A DNA stretch of 64,000 nucleotides from a virus: IMG/VR virus record IMGVR_UViG_3300032093_000065, positions 1 through 64,000 of that record; one strand, written 5' to 3'. The position numbers and the translations under genes were made by a program. This document shows, piece after piece, positions 43,648 to 52,185 of the stretch (position 1 is the first letter of the stretch; each line of letters begins with the position of its first letter). The notes below the pieces were generated by a model. It saw only the letters and a program-made list of their open reading frames with translations. It was not told the DNA's origin and searched no databases.

Positions 43648-45780
43648 TCAACCTAGGTCTATGGTGTTATTAAACAGGTGGCTTATTCCTTTCTCGTGGC
43701 TAACCACGATAATTTGAATGTCGTTAGCTGCGGAAAACTCTTTTAGCCTTTCAAAAGCCATCTCCATAGCGTGCAAGTTTATCTCGTCAAGACCCACTGT
43801 TGGCTCGTCTAGGCAGAGCAGCCCAAGATTTGAAGCAAAAGTCGCGTTGACTGCAAGCCTGAAGGCTATAGTCAATATTATCTTTTGACCTCCTGAAAGC
43901 CTGCTGGCAGAAATCTTAAAGTCTCTAAACTTGGCTTCAAATCCTAAGTTTGCGTCTAGCTCTATTGTAAAGGGTAAACCGATATAACTCAAAGTATTGT
44001 TTAACTCAATTACCACCCTTTCCATGTGCTTTCTGGATATGGCCATGGGAAGAGCGTCGTGCTTGAAAACCTTCTTTAGTCGGTCAAGACGGCTGTTCCA
44101 ACTTACTTGCCTTTCAGCCATCTGCCTTTCTAGATTAGCGTTTGATATTTTTTCTTTTATGCTCTTAACCTCAGCGGCCATGGTGGCGTGTTCCAGCCTG
44201 GCGTCTCCTACTTTTAGCTTTTCAGCTTTAAAAAATTCCAGCTCCGTTTCAAGGTCTGCGAGTTTGTTTTCGTCAACTCTTTCATAATTTTTTTGCAGCT
44301 CTAGATCTTTTTCTATTTCAGCAGACTGTTGCTCTATTCCGCTGAGTAAACCTTTTATTGTTAAATTAGTTTCGTTAATAGCCTTGTTTATTGCTTCTAT
44401 TTCTTTATTCAAAACCTGAGCTTCTGAAATTATTTTCTTAGAGTCTTCCATGGATATGGAAGGAATAGAAACTTCAATCAACTTTGATTTTTCAAAGTTA
44501 AGTTGATTAAGTCTGTCGTCATAAGTTTTCTTCCAAACAAGATAAGAGTTCATGCTCTTGTCAAAAGACATGGTTACTCTAAGCGCGTCTGTAAGCGCGT
44601 CTACCTGAGGGGATATCTGCTTTATCTGCTCTTCAGCTTCTTTTAAATTACTTGCTAAGTTTTCTGCCGGAGTGGCGCATACCGGGCATCTGCTTTTCTT
44701 GTCGTTAACGTCTATAGACTTAACCATGTTCTTGTAGAAAGCAAGATAGTATTTGAAGCTATCTAGCTTGGTATTAGCTTCATTCTCGTCCTCTATGTAA
44801 TTCTCTGGCTTTTGGGGAGTAGGGTTTAAAGCTTTTTCTTTTTCAAGATTAGCTATTGCAGTACTAATCCTGTTCTTAGATCCGACGTAATTGCTGTATT
44901 TGTTCCAGAGTAATTCAGCTTGTTCAGCCTGAACCCTGAGAGCTGAGCCCTCAGAGTAAGAAGTCATCTTGGCTGCTAACTCTTCTTTTTTGTGATTTAA
45001 CCTTTTCTCATGCCCTGACATTTGAGTAGTGTAGTTATCTATATAAGACAAGCGAGAAGAAATGCTAGCGGCAAGCCTGATCTTTTCTTTGCAGGCGTTG
45101 ACGTCGTTGACTATTGAAATAATCTTGTCGTCAAGACTTTCTATCGTTGGGTAGTCTTCAACGACTTTTTTCAAAGTTTCTAAACTGGCCTGCTTGTCTG
45201 CCAGCTCTTTTTCTAAGTCTGTTTTGTTATAACTAAAATTTAAAATAGCGGCTTTGTAATCGCTTTTACCTATTTGCTCACATACGTTGTTTAGCTGGTC
45301 TATTCTAAAAAGTTTTTGGAAAGCGCTAATACGTTTAGCCGGGGTTAGGTTAAAGGGGCCAAAATGATCCCACTGCTCTACAAAGCAATACTGGTCAAGT
45401 ATCACCTCGTCGACGTCCAGAACTTCAAGCAATTTCTTTTTGAACTCTGCCTCAGACGTGTAAGTGTTTCCAGCCAGGGTCAGTTCTCTTTTTGATGGGT
45501 CTATCCATCTAACAATCTTGATGTCTTCTGAACCGTGGGATAGCTGAAGCTCAACTGAGCATTCTTTTCCAGCTATCCTGTTAATGCTAACGTTGTCGGA
45601 CAAAACGCCCGCGTTTCTTGAGAAGTTTCCAGTTATTCCGCCGTATATCGCAGTAAGTATGTTGGACTTTCCTGAGCCGTTAGGACCTACTATCGCGTTT
45701 AGTCCTTTCTCGAAAGTTATAGTCTTATCCGTATGTTGACAAAAATTTGAAAGCTTGACGCTCTTGATGAACATGATCAA
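43648..45780 (-). CDS. sbcC: SbcC/Rad50-type ATPase, T4 gp46-like
   Basis: 710 residues. Walker A IVGPNGSGKSNILTA at the start, long coiled coils either side of a zinc-hook motif CPVC near residue 360, ABC signature LSGGQK and Walker B LLCLDEPTVGLDE near the end. This is the Rad50-like subunit that, with the SbcD homologue whose gene precedes it in transcription, processes DNA ends for recombination. Shorter than E. coli SbcC (1048) but close to phage gp46 proteins. Overlaps the SbcD stop by 4 nt. Confidence 0.9.
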   Translation of the reverse strand: MIMFIKSVKLSNFCQHTDKTITFEKGLNAIVGPNGSGKSNILTAIYGGITGNFSRNAGVLSDNVSINRIAGKECSVELQLSHGSEDIKIVRWIDPSKRELTLAGNTYTSEAEFKKKLLEVLDVDEVILDQYCFVEQWDHFGPFNLTPAKRISAFQKLFRIDQLNNVCEQIGKSDYKAAILNFSYNKTDLEKELADKQASLETLKKVVEDYPTIESLDDKIISIVNDVNACKEKIRLAASISSRLSYIDNYTTQMSGHEKRLNHKKEELAAKMTSYSEGSALRVQAEQAELLWNKYSNYVGSKNRISTAIANLEKEKALNPTPQKPENYIEDENEANTKLDSFKYYLAFYKNMVKSIDVNDKKSRCPVCATPAENLASNLKEAEEQIKQISPQVDALTDALRVTMSFDKSMNSYLVWKKTYDDRLNQLNFEKSKLIEVSIPSISMEDSKKIISEAQVLNKEIEAINKAINETNLTIKGLLSGIEQQSAEIEKDLELQKNYERVDENKLADLETELEFFKAEKLKVGDARLEHATMAAEVKSIKEKISNANLERQMAERQVSWNSRLDRLKKVFKHDALPMAISRKHMERVVIELNNTLSYIGLPFTIELDANLGFEAKFRDFKISASRLSGGQKIILTIAFRLAVNATFASNLGLLCLDEPTVGLDEINLHAMEMAFERLKEFSAANDIQIIVVSHEKGISHLFNNTIDLG

Positions 45781-46904
45781 TCCTTTCCTTCAATGGCCAA
45801 ATGCTCTTCTTTCATTGACGTCAATTCTAGGGAAACGTTTTCAGATCCGTACACCCTTATTACGTCTTTATAGGTATTGGGGTCGTCAGTGAATTTGCTT
45901 ACGCACTCGGCTATGTCTATAGCCGCCATTTCACCTCTACCGTTTGGATCAGATACCATACGCTCGTGATCAAAGTCTGTCGATACTAGTTCATAGACCC
46001 AATCGCCCAGCTTGTCAGCCAGCAAAGAATGGCAATTCGGTAAATTTCTATTGTATTTTATTTTGATCAAAGGCTTAGTGATGCCTTCAGGCAAATCTTT
46101 AATAGGCCAGTTATCCAATACGACTTGCAGGTTTCTATCCAAAAACATCTGTAGTGATTCATGGTCTTCTATGGACTCAGAAAAACACGGCCTAGTTTTC
46201 AAGCTATATTTTGTTATAGACAAATCATCGTTTAAAATAATCACAAACTTTCTTGGGTTTTCGTCATGGCTTTGCATACAAGTAGAGCCGGTAGAAAGAA
46301 CCCTGACTTTGCCGAAGTTACTATCAACATACCTGTGGTAATCTCCTGTGTATAAAATTTTGCAGAACTTAACAGCGTCCAAAGAAAACTCGCTGCTTGT
46401 ATTTATAGTGAAGTCTTTCCAGACTTGGTGAGTTATAAACAAATCAAAAGTACCGTGATTCTGAGCGTACGCGTGCGCACTTTCAAGACAATCAACAAAA
46501 TAGCTAGGCTTAGCTATATCCATGGCACAGCAACGTAAGCCGTTTATTTCTATAGGAGAAACAGCTCCGTAAGAATCAAAGCTGTGTATGTTTACGGCGT
46601 TATCAAACAACGTCATCCAAGGCGGGTCAGAGAGCTCATGCTGGCCTTGAATGAAATAAACTTTTTGCCCAGCACTTGCCAATTTACGCATTTCATGTAA
46701 ACAAATACTTACGCTTAAGCTGTCTGGAGTTTTGTTGTCAAACAAATCTCCAGCTGCTACAAGCGGAACTTCAAGGGATACAGCTAGATCTACGATTTGC
46801 TGCAGAGAGTAATACGCGTCTCCTCTAATAGCCGGATACTTCTTCCAAGCCGCTGGAAGAAGGTGCCAATCTGAAGAAAGGACGGCTATAGGTTTTGACG
46901 GCAT
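45777..46904 (-). CDS. sbcD: SbcD/Mre11-type nuclease, T4 gp47-like
   Basis: 375 residues from the ATG at 46904 (MPSKPIAVLSSDWHL), preceded by AAGGAGAG. Metallophosphoesterase motifs in order: SSDWHL (DxH), AAGDLFDNKTP (GD), FIQGQHELSD (GNH-type, Gln for Asn), LFITHQVW, and KILYTGDYHRYV. It is the nuclease partner of the SbcC homologue. The first gene of its operon; its start is 69 bp from the divergent csrA gene. Confidence 0.88.
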   Translation of the reverse strand: MPSKPIAVLSSDWHLLPAAWKKYPAIRGDAYYSLQQIVDLAVSLEVPLVAAGDLFDNKTPDSLSVSICLHEMRKLASAGQKVYFIQGQHELSDPPWMTLFDNAVNIHSFDSYGAVSPIEINGLRCCAMDIAKPSYFVDCLESAHAYAQNHGTFDLFITHQVWKDFTINTSSEFSLDAVKFCKILYTGDYHRYVDSNFGKVRVLSTGSTCMQSHDENPRKFVIILNDDLSITKYSLKTRPCFSESIEDHESLQMFLDRNLQVVLDNWPIKDLPEGITKPLIKIKYNRNLPNCHSLLADKLGDWVYELVSTDFDHERMVSDPNGRGEMAAIDIAECVSKFTDDPNTYKDVIRVYGSENVSLELTSMKEEHLAIEGKD

Positions 46905-46973
46905 GTTTCTCTCCTTGAAAACAAGAATGTTAGTGTCTAGAGTATAGCCAGTCAACCAGGAAAGGAGACCTTC
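46905..46973. promoter_or_regulatory. Divergent intergenic region sbcD/csrA
   Basis: This 69-bp gap must hold promoters for both directions, since it divides the long minus-strand operon from the only plus-strand genes. An AT-rich stretch with TATAG-like elements is visible, but I cannot assign -35 and -10 boxes with confidence. The csrA Shine-Dalgarno (GGAAAGGAGA) contains two GGA cores of the kind CsrA binds. Confidence 0.4.
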
Positions 46974-47162
46974 ATGTTAGTTTTATCTAGAAAGCCCAAC
47001 CAGGTTATCAGGATTGGGGACAACATCTCAATAACCATCGTGAAAGTAGATGGGTTGAAAGTAAGTATAGGAATAGAAGCTCCAAGGGAAATCCCAGTGA
47101 TGAGAGAAGAGTTGATAAAGGACGGAGTTTTTACTAAGCCTAACAACAACAAAAAGGACTAA
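46974..47162 (+). CDS. csrA: CsrA/RsmA-type RNA-binding regulator
   Basis: 62 residues, the usual length. [19 protein letters not shown] is the family N-terminus with Arg6; [20 protein letters not shown] includes the Arg44-type RNA-contact residue in APREI. The dimer binds ANGGA sites, often over ribosome-binding sites, to change translation or stability. Strong ribosome site AAAGGAGA. It could redirect host carbon or motility control or act on phage messages. It is one of only two plus-strand genes, 3 nt before the sulfotransferase-like gene. Confidence 0.92.
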   Translation: MLVLSRKPNQVIRIGDNISITIVKVDGLKVSIGIEAPREIPVMREELIKDGVFTKPNNNKKD

Positions 47163-47165
47163 GTC

Positions 47166-47792
47166 ATGGCTGACAAGACTTGCATTTTGATTTTAAACAC
47201 TCCCTACTCCGGAGGCAGTGTAGTAGCAGGAATACTTAACAACCTTGGAGTTCCTGTTGGAGAAGACCCGTCAAGGGGGATCATCGACTATCACGCATGG
47301 CAGCTAAACACCATGCTTTGCGGTCAGGTGGAGAATCCAAAAATAAGTTACAGCGCGCCTAGAAATTCTCAAGGGTCTATAAAGTATTATCTCACTGAAA
47401 AAAAAGAAACAATGTGGGGAGCGTGCGATGTAAGATTTTGCATGACTGCTCCTGACTACATGGACGCAGCTGAGGCTGTAGGGGTAGAGCTGCTAGTAAT
47501 AATTCCAGTAAGAACTCCGCACCACAGCGTGTTAAACATGCTTAAAGCTGAAAAAGATTTAAGGATGGAAAGAGCAGCTGATCTTTTTGGCAGGTATTCT
47601 ACTGCCAGGTCTATGAACACTGAAAGATTTTTGTTGTTGAACAAAGACAACAAAGAAAAAGTTTTGTACGTAAGTTTTGAACAGATGATTGAAAACCCTA
47701 AAGAAGTTGTAGACTCTATAGTTTCTTTTTTGAAACTAGAGCCCAGCCAAGAACAAAAAGACGCAGCTACAGCGTCTGTGAAGAAGAGCTAA
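47166..47792 (+). CDS. Sulfotransferase-like protein
   Basis: 208 residues. The N-terminal loop LILNTPYSGGSVVAGILNNL resembles the PAPS 5'-phosphosulfate loop; VELLVIIPVRTPHHSVLNML matches the 3'-phosphate-binding strand (RxPxxxxxS pattern); KVLYVSFEQMIENPKEVVDS is the typical later motif. It would transfer sulfate to a sugar or protein, or it may have lost activity. It follows csrA with an AAAGGAC ribosome site and ends convergently over the last 26 nt of the hldE-like gene. Confidence 0.7.
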   Translation: MADKTCILILNTPYSGGSVVAGILNNLGVPVGEDPSRGIIDYHAWQLNTMLCGQVENPKISYSAPRNSQGSIKYYLTEKKETMWGACDVRFCMTAPDYMDAAEAVGVELLVIIPVRTPHHSVLNMLKAEKDLRMERAADLFGRYSTARSMNTERFLLLNKDNKEKVLYVSFEQMIENPKEVVDSIVSFLKLEPSQEQKDAATASVKKS

Positions 47793-49245
47793 GTATTTTA
47801 AGAATGGTGGAGGTTGTACTCTTGCCCTCAGTCATGGGGACAAGTTTTACATCTCCACCATTCTTTTTTGTTTCAGCTGCTCCAGGTATGTCACAGCCCG
47901 CGTACTCTGAACCTTTTACAAGATAAGAAGGTTTAATTCCTGAAATCAGAGGAACAAGCTGGTCTTGTTCAAAAGGAACAACAGCGTCAACCACGGACAA
48001 AGAAGCAAGAAGCCTCAATCGCAAAGACAAAGGATTAAAAGGCCTTCCATCGCCTTTAAGCTGTTTTATGCTTTCATCTGTGTTTACTGCGACTATAAGG
48101 CTGCCGCCTAGGCTCTTGGCTTCTTCTAAAAGACTTATGTGTCCGTCATGTAGTATGTCAAAGCATCCGTTAGTAAACACTATTGGATTTTGAACAGTCT
48201 TGTTAGCCCTGGCCCAAGACACAGCCTGTTGTACTGTAAGTATTTTAGACTCTGATTTTTTAGGAACACAGTCGTGTGTTTCTGCGCATATAGCGGCTAT
48301 CTCATCAACGCTTACTACAGAAGTATTTTCTTTTGTGACGGCAACGCTGGAAGCGGCATTAGCGTAAGCTACCGAAGTTTTAATTGGATAGTTACATTTC
48401 AAAGCAGAAGCCAGAGCCGAAACAAAAACGTCTCCAGCGCCAGTTACGTTAGCGGGCCTTTTAGTTAAAGCTTTTATGCTGGAGCACTCACCGCTAAATC
48501 TGTCATAGTAAGAACAACCGTGCTGTGATCTAGTTATTACTATAAGAGGTAAACTGGGCATAAGCCTAGACAAAGCCAAGGTCAAAGATTCACAATACGC
48601 GTCATCTCCAAGTAAGTCTGGAGAGTAGTTTATTTTTAGTATTTGACAGGCTTCTTTAAAATTAGGAGTTATGCAAAAGCATTCAGACCACAGTCTGGCT
48701 GTATTCGGCTTAGCGTCAACAAAAACTTTTATACCTTTTAAAGCGCAGACCCTTTGCAAACCTTCGGCCAAAGCTGACGATATAGTTTTTTTGTTGTAGT
48801 CTGACACAACCAAACAATCAAAGTTTGCCGCTTGGCTTTTAAACCTATTAAAAAGAGTTTCAGTTAAATTTTTGTAATCAGAAGAAGTAGATATATCTTT
48901 TTCTAAATCAAATCTAAATAGATGATGCTGCCAGGATACTATCCTTGTTTTAACAGGTGTGTTCCAGTCAGATAACTTGACCAAGTCACTCTTGACGCCA
49001 ACAGAAGAAAGATGGTCTTCCAGGTAAGAGCCTTCTTGATCTTTTCCAACTGCCGAAAAAAGAGTTACGTTTTCACCCAGCTCTTTTAAGCAAGCTGCTA
49101 CGTGCGCCGCGCCTCCTGGGCACTGGCTTTGCCTGTTTATCAAGGCTAGCGGTACCGGGGCTTCTGGAGATATCCTGGAGACTTCTCCAAAAAGATACCT
49201 GTCCAACATCACATCCCCGATAACCGCTACGCCTTTAAAAGACAT
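47767..49245 (-). CDS. hldE: Bifunctional heptose-7-phosphate kinase / heptose-1-phosphate adenylyltransferase
   Basis: 492 residues from the ATG at 49245 (MSFKGVAVIGDVMLDRY). Residues about 1-320 are a PfkB/ribokinase-type kinase with PGGAAHVAACLKELGENVT and the signature NVTGAGDVFVSALASAL. Residues about 350-492 are a nucleotidyltransferase with FTNGCFDILHDGHISLLEEA and MTEGKSTTSTILKIL. The full order and length equal E. coli HldE (477). In bacteria it makes ADP-heptose precursors for lipopolysaccharide core. No phage heptosyltransferase is firmly identified here, so the use of the product is unknown. Confidence 0.9.
   Translation of the reverse strand: MSFKGVAVIGDVMLDRYLFGEVSRISPEAPVPLALINRQSQCPGGAAHVAACLKELGENVTLFSAVGKDQEGSYLEDHLSSVGVKSDLVKLSDWNTPVKTRIVSWQHHLFRFDLEKDISTSSDYKNLTETLFNRFKSQAANFDCLVVSDYNKKTISSALAEGLQRVCALKGIKVFVDAKPNTARLWSECFCITPNFKEACQILKINYSPDLLGDDAYCESLTLALSRLMPSLPLIVITRSQHGCSYYDRFSGECSSIKALTKRPANVTGAGDVFVSALASALKCNYPIKTSVAYANAASSVAVTKENTSVVSVDEIAAICAETHDCVPKKSESKILTVQQAVSWARANKTVQNPIVFTNGCFDILHDGHISLLEEAKSLGGSLIVAVNTDESIKQLKGDGRPFNPLSLRLRLLASLSVVDAVVPFEQDQLVPLISGIKPSYLVKGSEYAGCDIPGAAETKKNGGDVKLVPMTEGKSTTSTILKILSSSSQTL
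47800..47868 (+). terminator. Terminator for the csrA operon inside hldE
   Basis: A perfect 13-bp stem (47800-47812 with 47853-47865) with a 40-nt loop followed on the plus strand by six T. It begins 8 nt after the sulfotransferase stop and lies within the 3' coding part of hldE, so one sequence serves two purposes. Confidence 0.6.
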
Positions 49246-49253
49246 CGTGCACC

Positions 49254-49433
49254 TCACTGACCTGAATCTATATTTGAATGGTTTTTAACAGGTCTTGGAT
49301 TTCTTTCCTTGGAGTTAGTCTCGTTGCAAGGGCCACAAACTCTGTTGGTTAACTTATTGACCGACTTGAATACCTTGCCGCACTTTATACAAGGTCTGTT
49401 GCCGGGTCTATCGTCAGGGTAATAACCAGCCAT
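49254..49433 (-). CDS. Small zinc-ribbon protein (59 aa)
   Basis: Encodes MAGYYPDDRPGNRPCIKCGK and VCGPCNETNSKERNPRP: two CxxC pairs separated by about 15 residues, a typical zinc ribbon. GAGG is upstream of the ATG. It lies between a 148-residue gene and hldE. Likely binds nucleic acid or a protein partner. Confidence 0.65.
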   Translation of the reverse strand: MAGYYPDDRPGNRPCIKCGKVFKSVNKLTNRVCGPCNETNSKERNPRPVKNHSNIDSGQ

Positions 49434-49440
49434 AGGTACC

Positions 49441-49887
49441 TCAAGTTAAATCTAAAACGTCATCGTCTGTGTCACTCTGATCGTCTTCATCTTGTTTTGA
49501 TGAAAACATCCTTCCTCCCAGTCCTTCTTTTCTTTTTCTATTTTTACAAAATTTAAGAAGCAAGTCCTCAGCGTCTTCGGTGCTCTTAAACTCCATAAGA
49601 GTAAAAGTAACAGAAGAGTCAGAAATAGCTTTAGCATAAGGCTCTGTAAGAGGGTCGCAACGTCCTAGCTGCCACCTAGACGTGAATATCTCTAAAACGT
49701 CAATCGCCTCTTCATAAGAGTAAGAAGCGTCGTCCAAAGGGAAGGACTTTAATTTTATATATTGGAAAACAGGTTTATCGTCATTTACGCGCTGATAGCT
49801 GACAGGCAAATCTTGGTCAGAGGGTAAATAGGGTATGTGAGGAACTACTACTTTGAACCTTACGCCTTCTTCTTTTATTTTTGGCAT
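49441..49887 (-). CDS. Hypothetical protein (148 aa)
   Basis: MPKIKEEGVRFKVVVPHIPY, a beta-rich middle (VFQYIKLKSFPLDDASYSYE) and an acidic end (DQSDTDDDVLDL). The competing frame at 49452-49637 is Leu-rich and less credible. Not recognised. Confidence 0.6.
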   Translation of the reverse strand: MPKIKEEGVRFKVVVPHIPYLPSDQDLPVSYQRVNDDKPVFQYIKLKSFPLDDASYSYEEAIDVLEIFTSRWQLGRCDPLTEPYAKAISDSSVTFTLMEFKSTEDAEDLLLKFCKNRKRKEGLGGRMFSSKQDEDDQSDTDDDVLDLT

Positions 49888-49932
49888 GTTTAACCTCTAT
49901 GCGCGCATATCTCAATAATAAAAATAATACAC

Positions 49933-49963
49933 GCGTTTGGCGTGCTTGCAACACGCCAAACGC
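49933..49963 (-). terminator. Hairpin terminator
   Basis: Perfect 12-bp GC-rich stem (49933-49944 with 49952-49963) and 7-nt loop just after the stop of the 256-residue gene; an AT-rich, T-rich stretch follows on the minus strand within a few bases. Confidence 0.65.
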
Positions 49964-49968
49964 AAAAA

Positions 49969-50739
49969 TCACAAGTAAAAAGAACCAAAAGTAAAAAAGT
50001 ACTTTGACTTCTTAGGCCTATGTCTTATGAGGTCAGACATAAACTTTGAAGAGTAAGCTGGAGAAAGGCAACCGTAAGGATAAGATATTTGCGATGCTAC
50101 CTTAACAAATGCGGATCTACCTTTAAAAACAAGTTTGTTACTATAACTAAAATCAATTGCTTTGCTGGTGTGCAGAACTATTTTAGTTACAACAAACGCT
50201 TTGTTTTCTGACGGAAAAGCGTAACACAAGCACGCTCCGCCCTCTATGCCAACCCTCCTTTTCAGTCTAGATACTGCCTTATTGGCTTCGGCGGTTTTCA
50301 GAGACAGTAGCTCTGAAGCCTCCTTGCCATTACATGAAGTCTCAAATCTTTCCGTAATTACATAAAATAAACTTTCTGGATTAAGAGCAGCTGCTCTCTT
50401 GGCTTTACGATATATCTTTTGGGTATACCTTCTAGACCAACACCATGGACACATAAAACTAAGTTTACAACTTTTAGGGCTATAGCTTCCAGAGGAGAAA
50501 GAACCAACACTAGGAGGGCAGTTTCTAAGATATTGCATTCTAGATTCAACACCCATTCCCAAAATGGTTTTGTCTATTCTCCTAAGGTCTTCTAGCTTAA
50601 GCCGCCAAAACCTTACAAACTTTTTTGTTTTGTTTTTTATTTTTTCAAAGTCAAAAACGCTAAGTCTAAAAAGGCTCTGGATCAAACACCTGGTAAGCCT
50701 AGTCTTGTTGAGACTAGTTATTTTAAAACGTACGTCCAT
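49969..50739 (-). CDS. Hypothetical basic protein with Cys pair (256 aa)
   Basis: Strongly basic N-terminus (KIKNKTKKFVRFWRLKLEDL) followed by SCKLSFMCPWCWSRRYTQK, a CPxC motif next to Arg/Lys resembling the zinc site at the start of some replication initiator (Rep) proteins. No rolling-circle catalytic Tyr or HUH motif is evident, so the Rep link is weak. Ends 6 nt before a terminator. Confidence 0.5.
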   Translation of the reverse strand: MDVRFKITSLNKTRLTRCLIQSLFRLSVFDFEKIKNKTKKFVRFWRLKLEDLRRIDKTILGMGVESRMQYLRNCPPSVGSFSSGSYSPKSCKLSFMCPWCWSRRYTQKIYRKAKRAAALNPESLFYVITERFETSCNGKEASELLSLKTAEANKAVSRLKRRVGIEGGACLCYAFPSENKAFVVTKIVLHTSKAIDFSYSNKLVFKGRSAFVKVASQISYPYGCLSPAYSSKFMSDLIRHRPKKSKYFFTFGSFYL

Positions 50740-51020
50740 TACCAGGTATTAGCCGTTAAGTCTTCTAAGTCATATTTATCAATCATAAAACTTACAGCCT
50801 CGCTTGGAGTCATCTTACAATTAAAGTACTTCATTGATACCTCGACGTCACCACAAGCGTCATTCCAATCTATTCCGCATCTTTTTTTTAACTCTGCATC
50901 AAATTTTTTAAACCAAGATTCGTAAGTATCTGCGGCGACCACGCGACTGCTCCATTGAAAAAAAGTAACTAAAATAACAGTCATAACAAAAGAAGCAACA
51001 GAAAGCAGTAATACTCGCAT
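50739..51020 (-). CDS. Small secreted or membrane-anchored protein
   Basis: 93 residues. The N-terminus RVLLLSVASFVMTVILVTFF is a hydrophobic segment followed by a short polar stretch (VVAADTYES), a signal peptide or anchor. The rest has three Cys (RCGIDWNDAC, FNC) that could form disulfides outside the cytoplasm. A role at the host envelope, such as superinfection exclusion, is possible but not shown. Its stop overlaps the next start. Confidence 0.6.
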   Translation of the reverse strand: MRVLLLSVASFVMTVILVTFFQWSSRVVAADTYESWFKKFDAELKKRCGIDWNDACGDVEVSMKYFNCKMTPSEAVSFMIDKYDLEDLTANTW

Positions 51021-51089
51021 GTTACACCTTGTTGTATGCTGTTTTTAAATACAATATTTAATTTTTTAATAAAACAAACGGATAAGCTC

Positions 51090-51338
51090 TCACTTGTTAA
51101 ACCAGCACTTTCCGCAACCGTTGCATCGCGCTAGCCCGTCTACGTCGTCGTCTTCAAATACTTCAGACGTGGAGCAGTAAGGACAGGTGTCGTCAAACTC
51201 AACGGCACTTTGCGCTGAAATAGCTTCTTGATCAGAAATCATTTTTCCTACGGCTTTTAAAATAGTGGTTAAGGCGTTTATTTTTTCTTTTAAATGTTGG
51301 TTTTCTTTTTCCAATTCCTCTATCCGCGCATCAATCAT
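51090..51338 (-). CDS. Coiled-coil zinc-ribbon protein (82 aa)
   Basis: From the ATG at 51338: MIDARIEELEKENQHLKEKI is a short coiled coil, then CPYCSTSEVFEDDDVDGLAR and CNGCGKCWF give two CxxC pairs of a zinc ribbon. The upstream in-frame leader has no good ribosome site. Perhaps a nucleic-acid or protein adaptor. Confidence 0.6.
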   Translation of the reverse strand: MIDARIEELEKENQHLKEKINALTTILKAVGKMISDQEAISAQSAVEFDDTCPYCSTSEVFEDDDVDGLARCNGCGKCWFNK

Positions 51339-51342
51339 GCTG

Positions 51343-51651
51343 TTACTCCTCTTTGTTTGAATCCGGCCCTTTAGGCTTAAACCCAAGAGCTTCTGTAACC
51401 CACTTATCGGGAACCCAGCATCTTAGGCCGTATCCTGGATCGTACCAGTGCCCGCAGTTTTTCTGAACTGCCAGCCTTAGCTTTTTCAACTTGTCAGCAT
51501 TGTCGTGAGCTATGTCTTGAAACGACAACACCAGAGACTCAAGAGCCTTTATCCTTTCGTCGTCTGTCAAAACTTTACTCCCCTGGTTCGACGTGTACTT
51601 ACTTCCCGTAATACTGAAAAAGAACAGCATTACAGTAGCAATGAACTGCAC
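51343..51651 (-). CDS. Hypothetical protein with hydrophobic N-terminus (102 aa)
   Basis: MQFIATVMLFFFSITGSKYT may be a signal or anchor; alternatively translation starts later. The remainder has a helical stretch (ERIKALESLVLSFQDIAHDN) and a Trp/Cys region (NCGHWYDPGYGLRCW). Overlaps the upstream HNH-like gene by 53 nt. Confidence 0.5.
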   Translation of the reverse strand: MQFIATVMLFFFSITGSKYTSNQGSKVLTDDERIKALESLVLSFQDIAHDNADKLKKLRLAVQKNCGHWYDPGYGLRCWVPDKWVTEALGFKPKGPDSNKEE

Positions 51652-51880
51652 CGACGGTCATTCCTGTGTCGTGGCAGTGGTGTAAATGGACCGGATACTT
51701 TAGAAAACCTTTTGGAAAAATCTTGAGGTTTATTTGTTTTTCCATTACTTCAAAAGAAGCTGGACCGTCTAAAGCCTCCCCGCAGTGACTGCACCTGCCT
51801 TCTTGAAGTAGAACATACTCTTCTCTAACTTTTTTTCTTTGCACTCTGCTTAATATCGTATAGTCAACTGGAAGATCCAT
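51599..51880 (-). CDS. HNH / endonuclease VII-like protein
   Basis: 93 residues. CSHCGEAL and VHLHHCHDTGMTVGAVHCYC form the beta-beta-alpha metal core seen in recombination endonuclease VII-type proteins (HxHxTG...GLLCxxCN), and YCNAVLFQYYG ends it in the same way. Short for the family (157 in T4). It may be an active junction or nicking nuclease or a remnant. Confidence 0.65.
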   Translation of the reverse strand: MDLPVDYTILSRVQRKKVREEYVLLQEGRCSHCGEALDGPASFEVMEKQINLKIFPKGFLKYPVHLHHCHDTGMTVGAVHCYCNAVLFQYYGK

Positions 51881-51882
51881 AA

Positions 51883-52185
51883 TTAACCTACTTCTCCCGG
51901 AAGTTCACCGATTGGTCGCCAATGCGATATAGCCCGGAGTGGCCATCTTCCATTCCAATGCAGAACCATGAGTTCAGCCCCACCGTAAAATTCGTGCCGC
52001 TGAACAAGGTAATTGCCGTGCCCTGTCGGCGGTTCGCCCCACGCATCACGCCAGCGAAGCAAATCTTCCAGATTCCTGCACTTCTGACATTTCCCAAGCT
52101 GGTTAAGTGCCTCGGTTATTTCTTCCTCTGTTTCATCTCCCGGCCACTTGCCGATAATCCGGCCTATTGGCGTGTCACTCATCAC
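51883..52185 (-). CDS. DUF551-like protein (copy 1)
   Basis: 100 residues. The pattern LLRWRDAWGEPPTGHGNYLV, LMVLHWNGRWP, then HWRPIGELPGE matches the short DUF551 family common in phages (W-x-PL/I-x-E-x-P ending). Function of the family is unknown. Overlaps the next gene by 4 nt. The stretch is richer in G and C than surrounding genes. Confidence 0.7.
   Translation of the reverse strand: MMSDTPIGRIIGKWPGDETEEEITEALNQLGKCQKCRNLEDLLRWRDAWGEPPTGHGNYLVQRHEFYGGAELMVLHWNGRWPLRAISHWRPIGELPGEVG

Noticed and set aside
49969-50739. Rolling-circle replication initiator
   Set aside because: Only a CPxC motif with basic residues is seen; no HUH or catalytic Tyr motif, so it was left as hypothetical.
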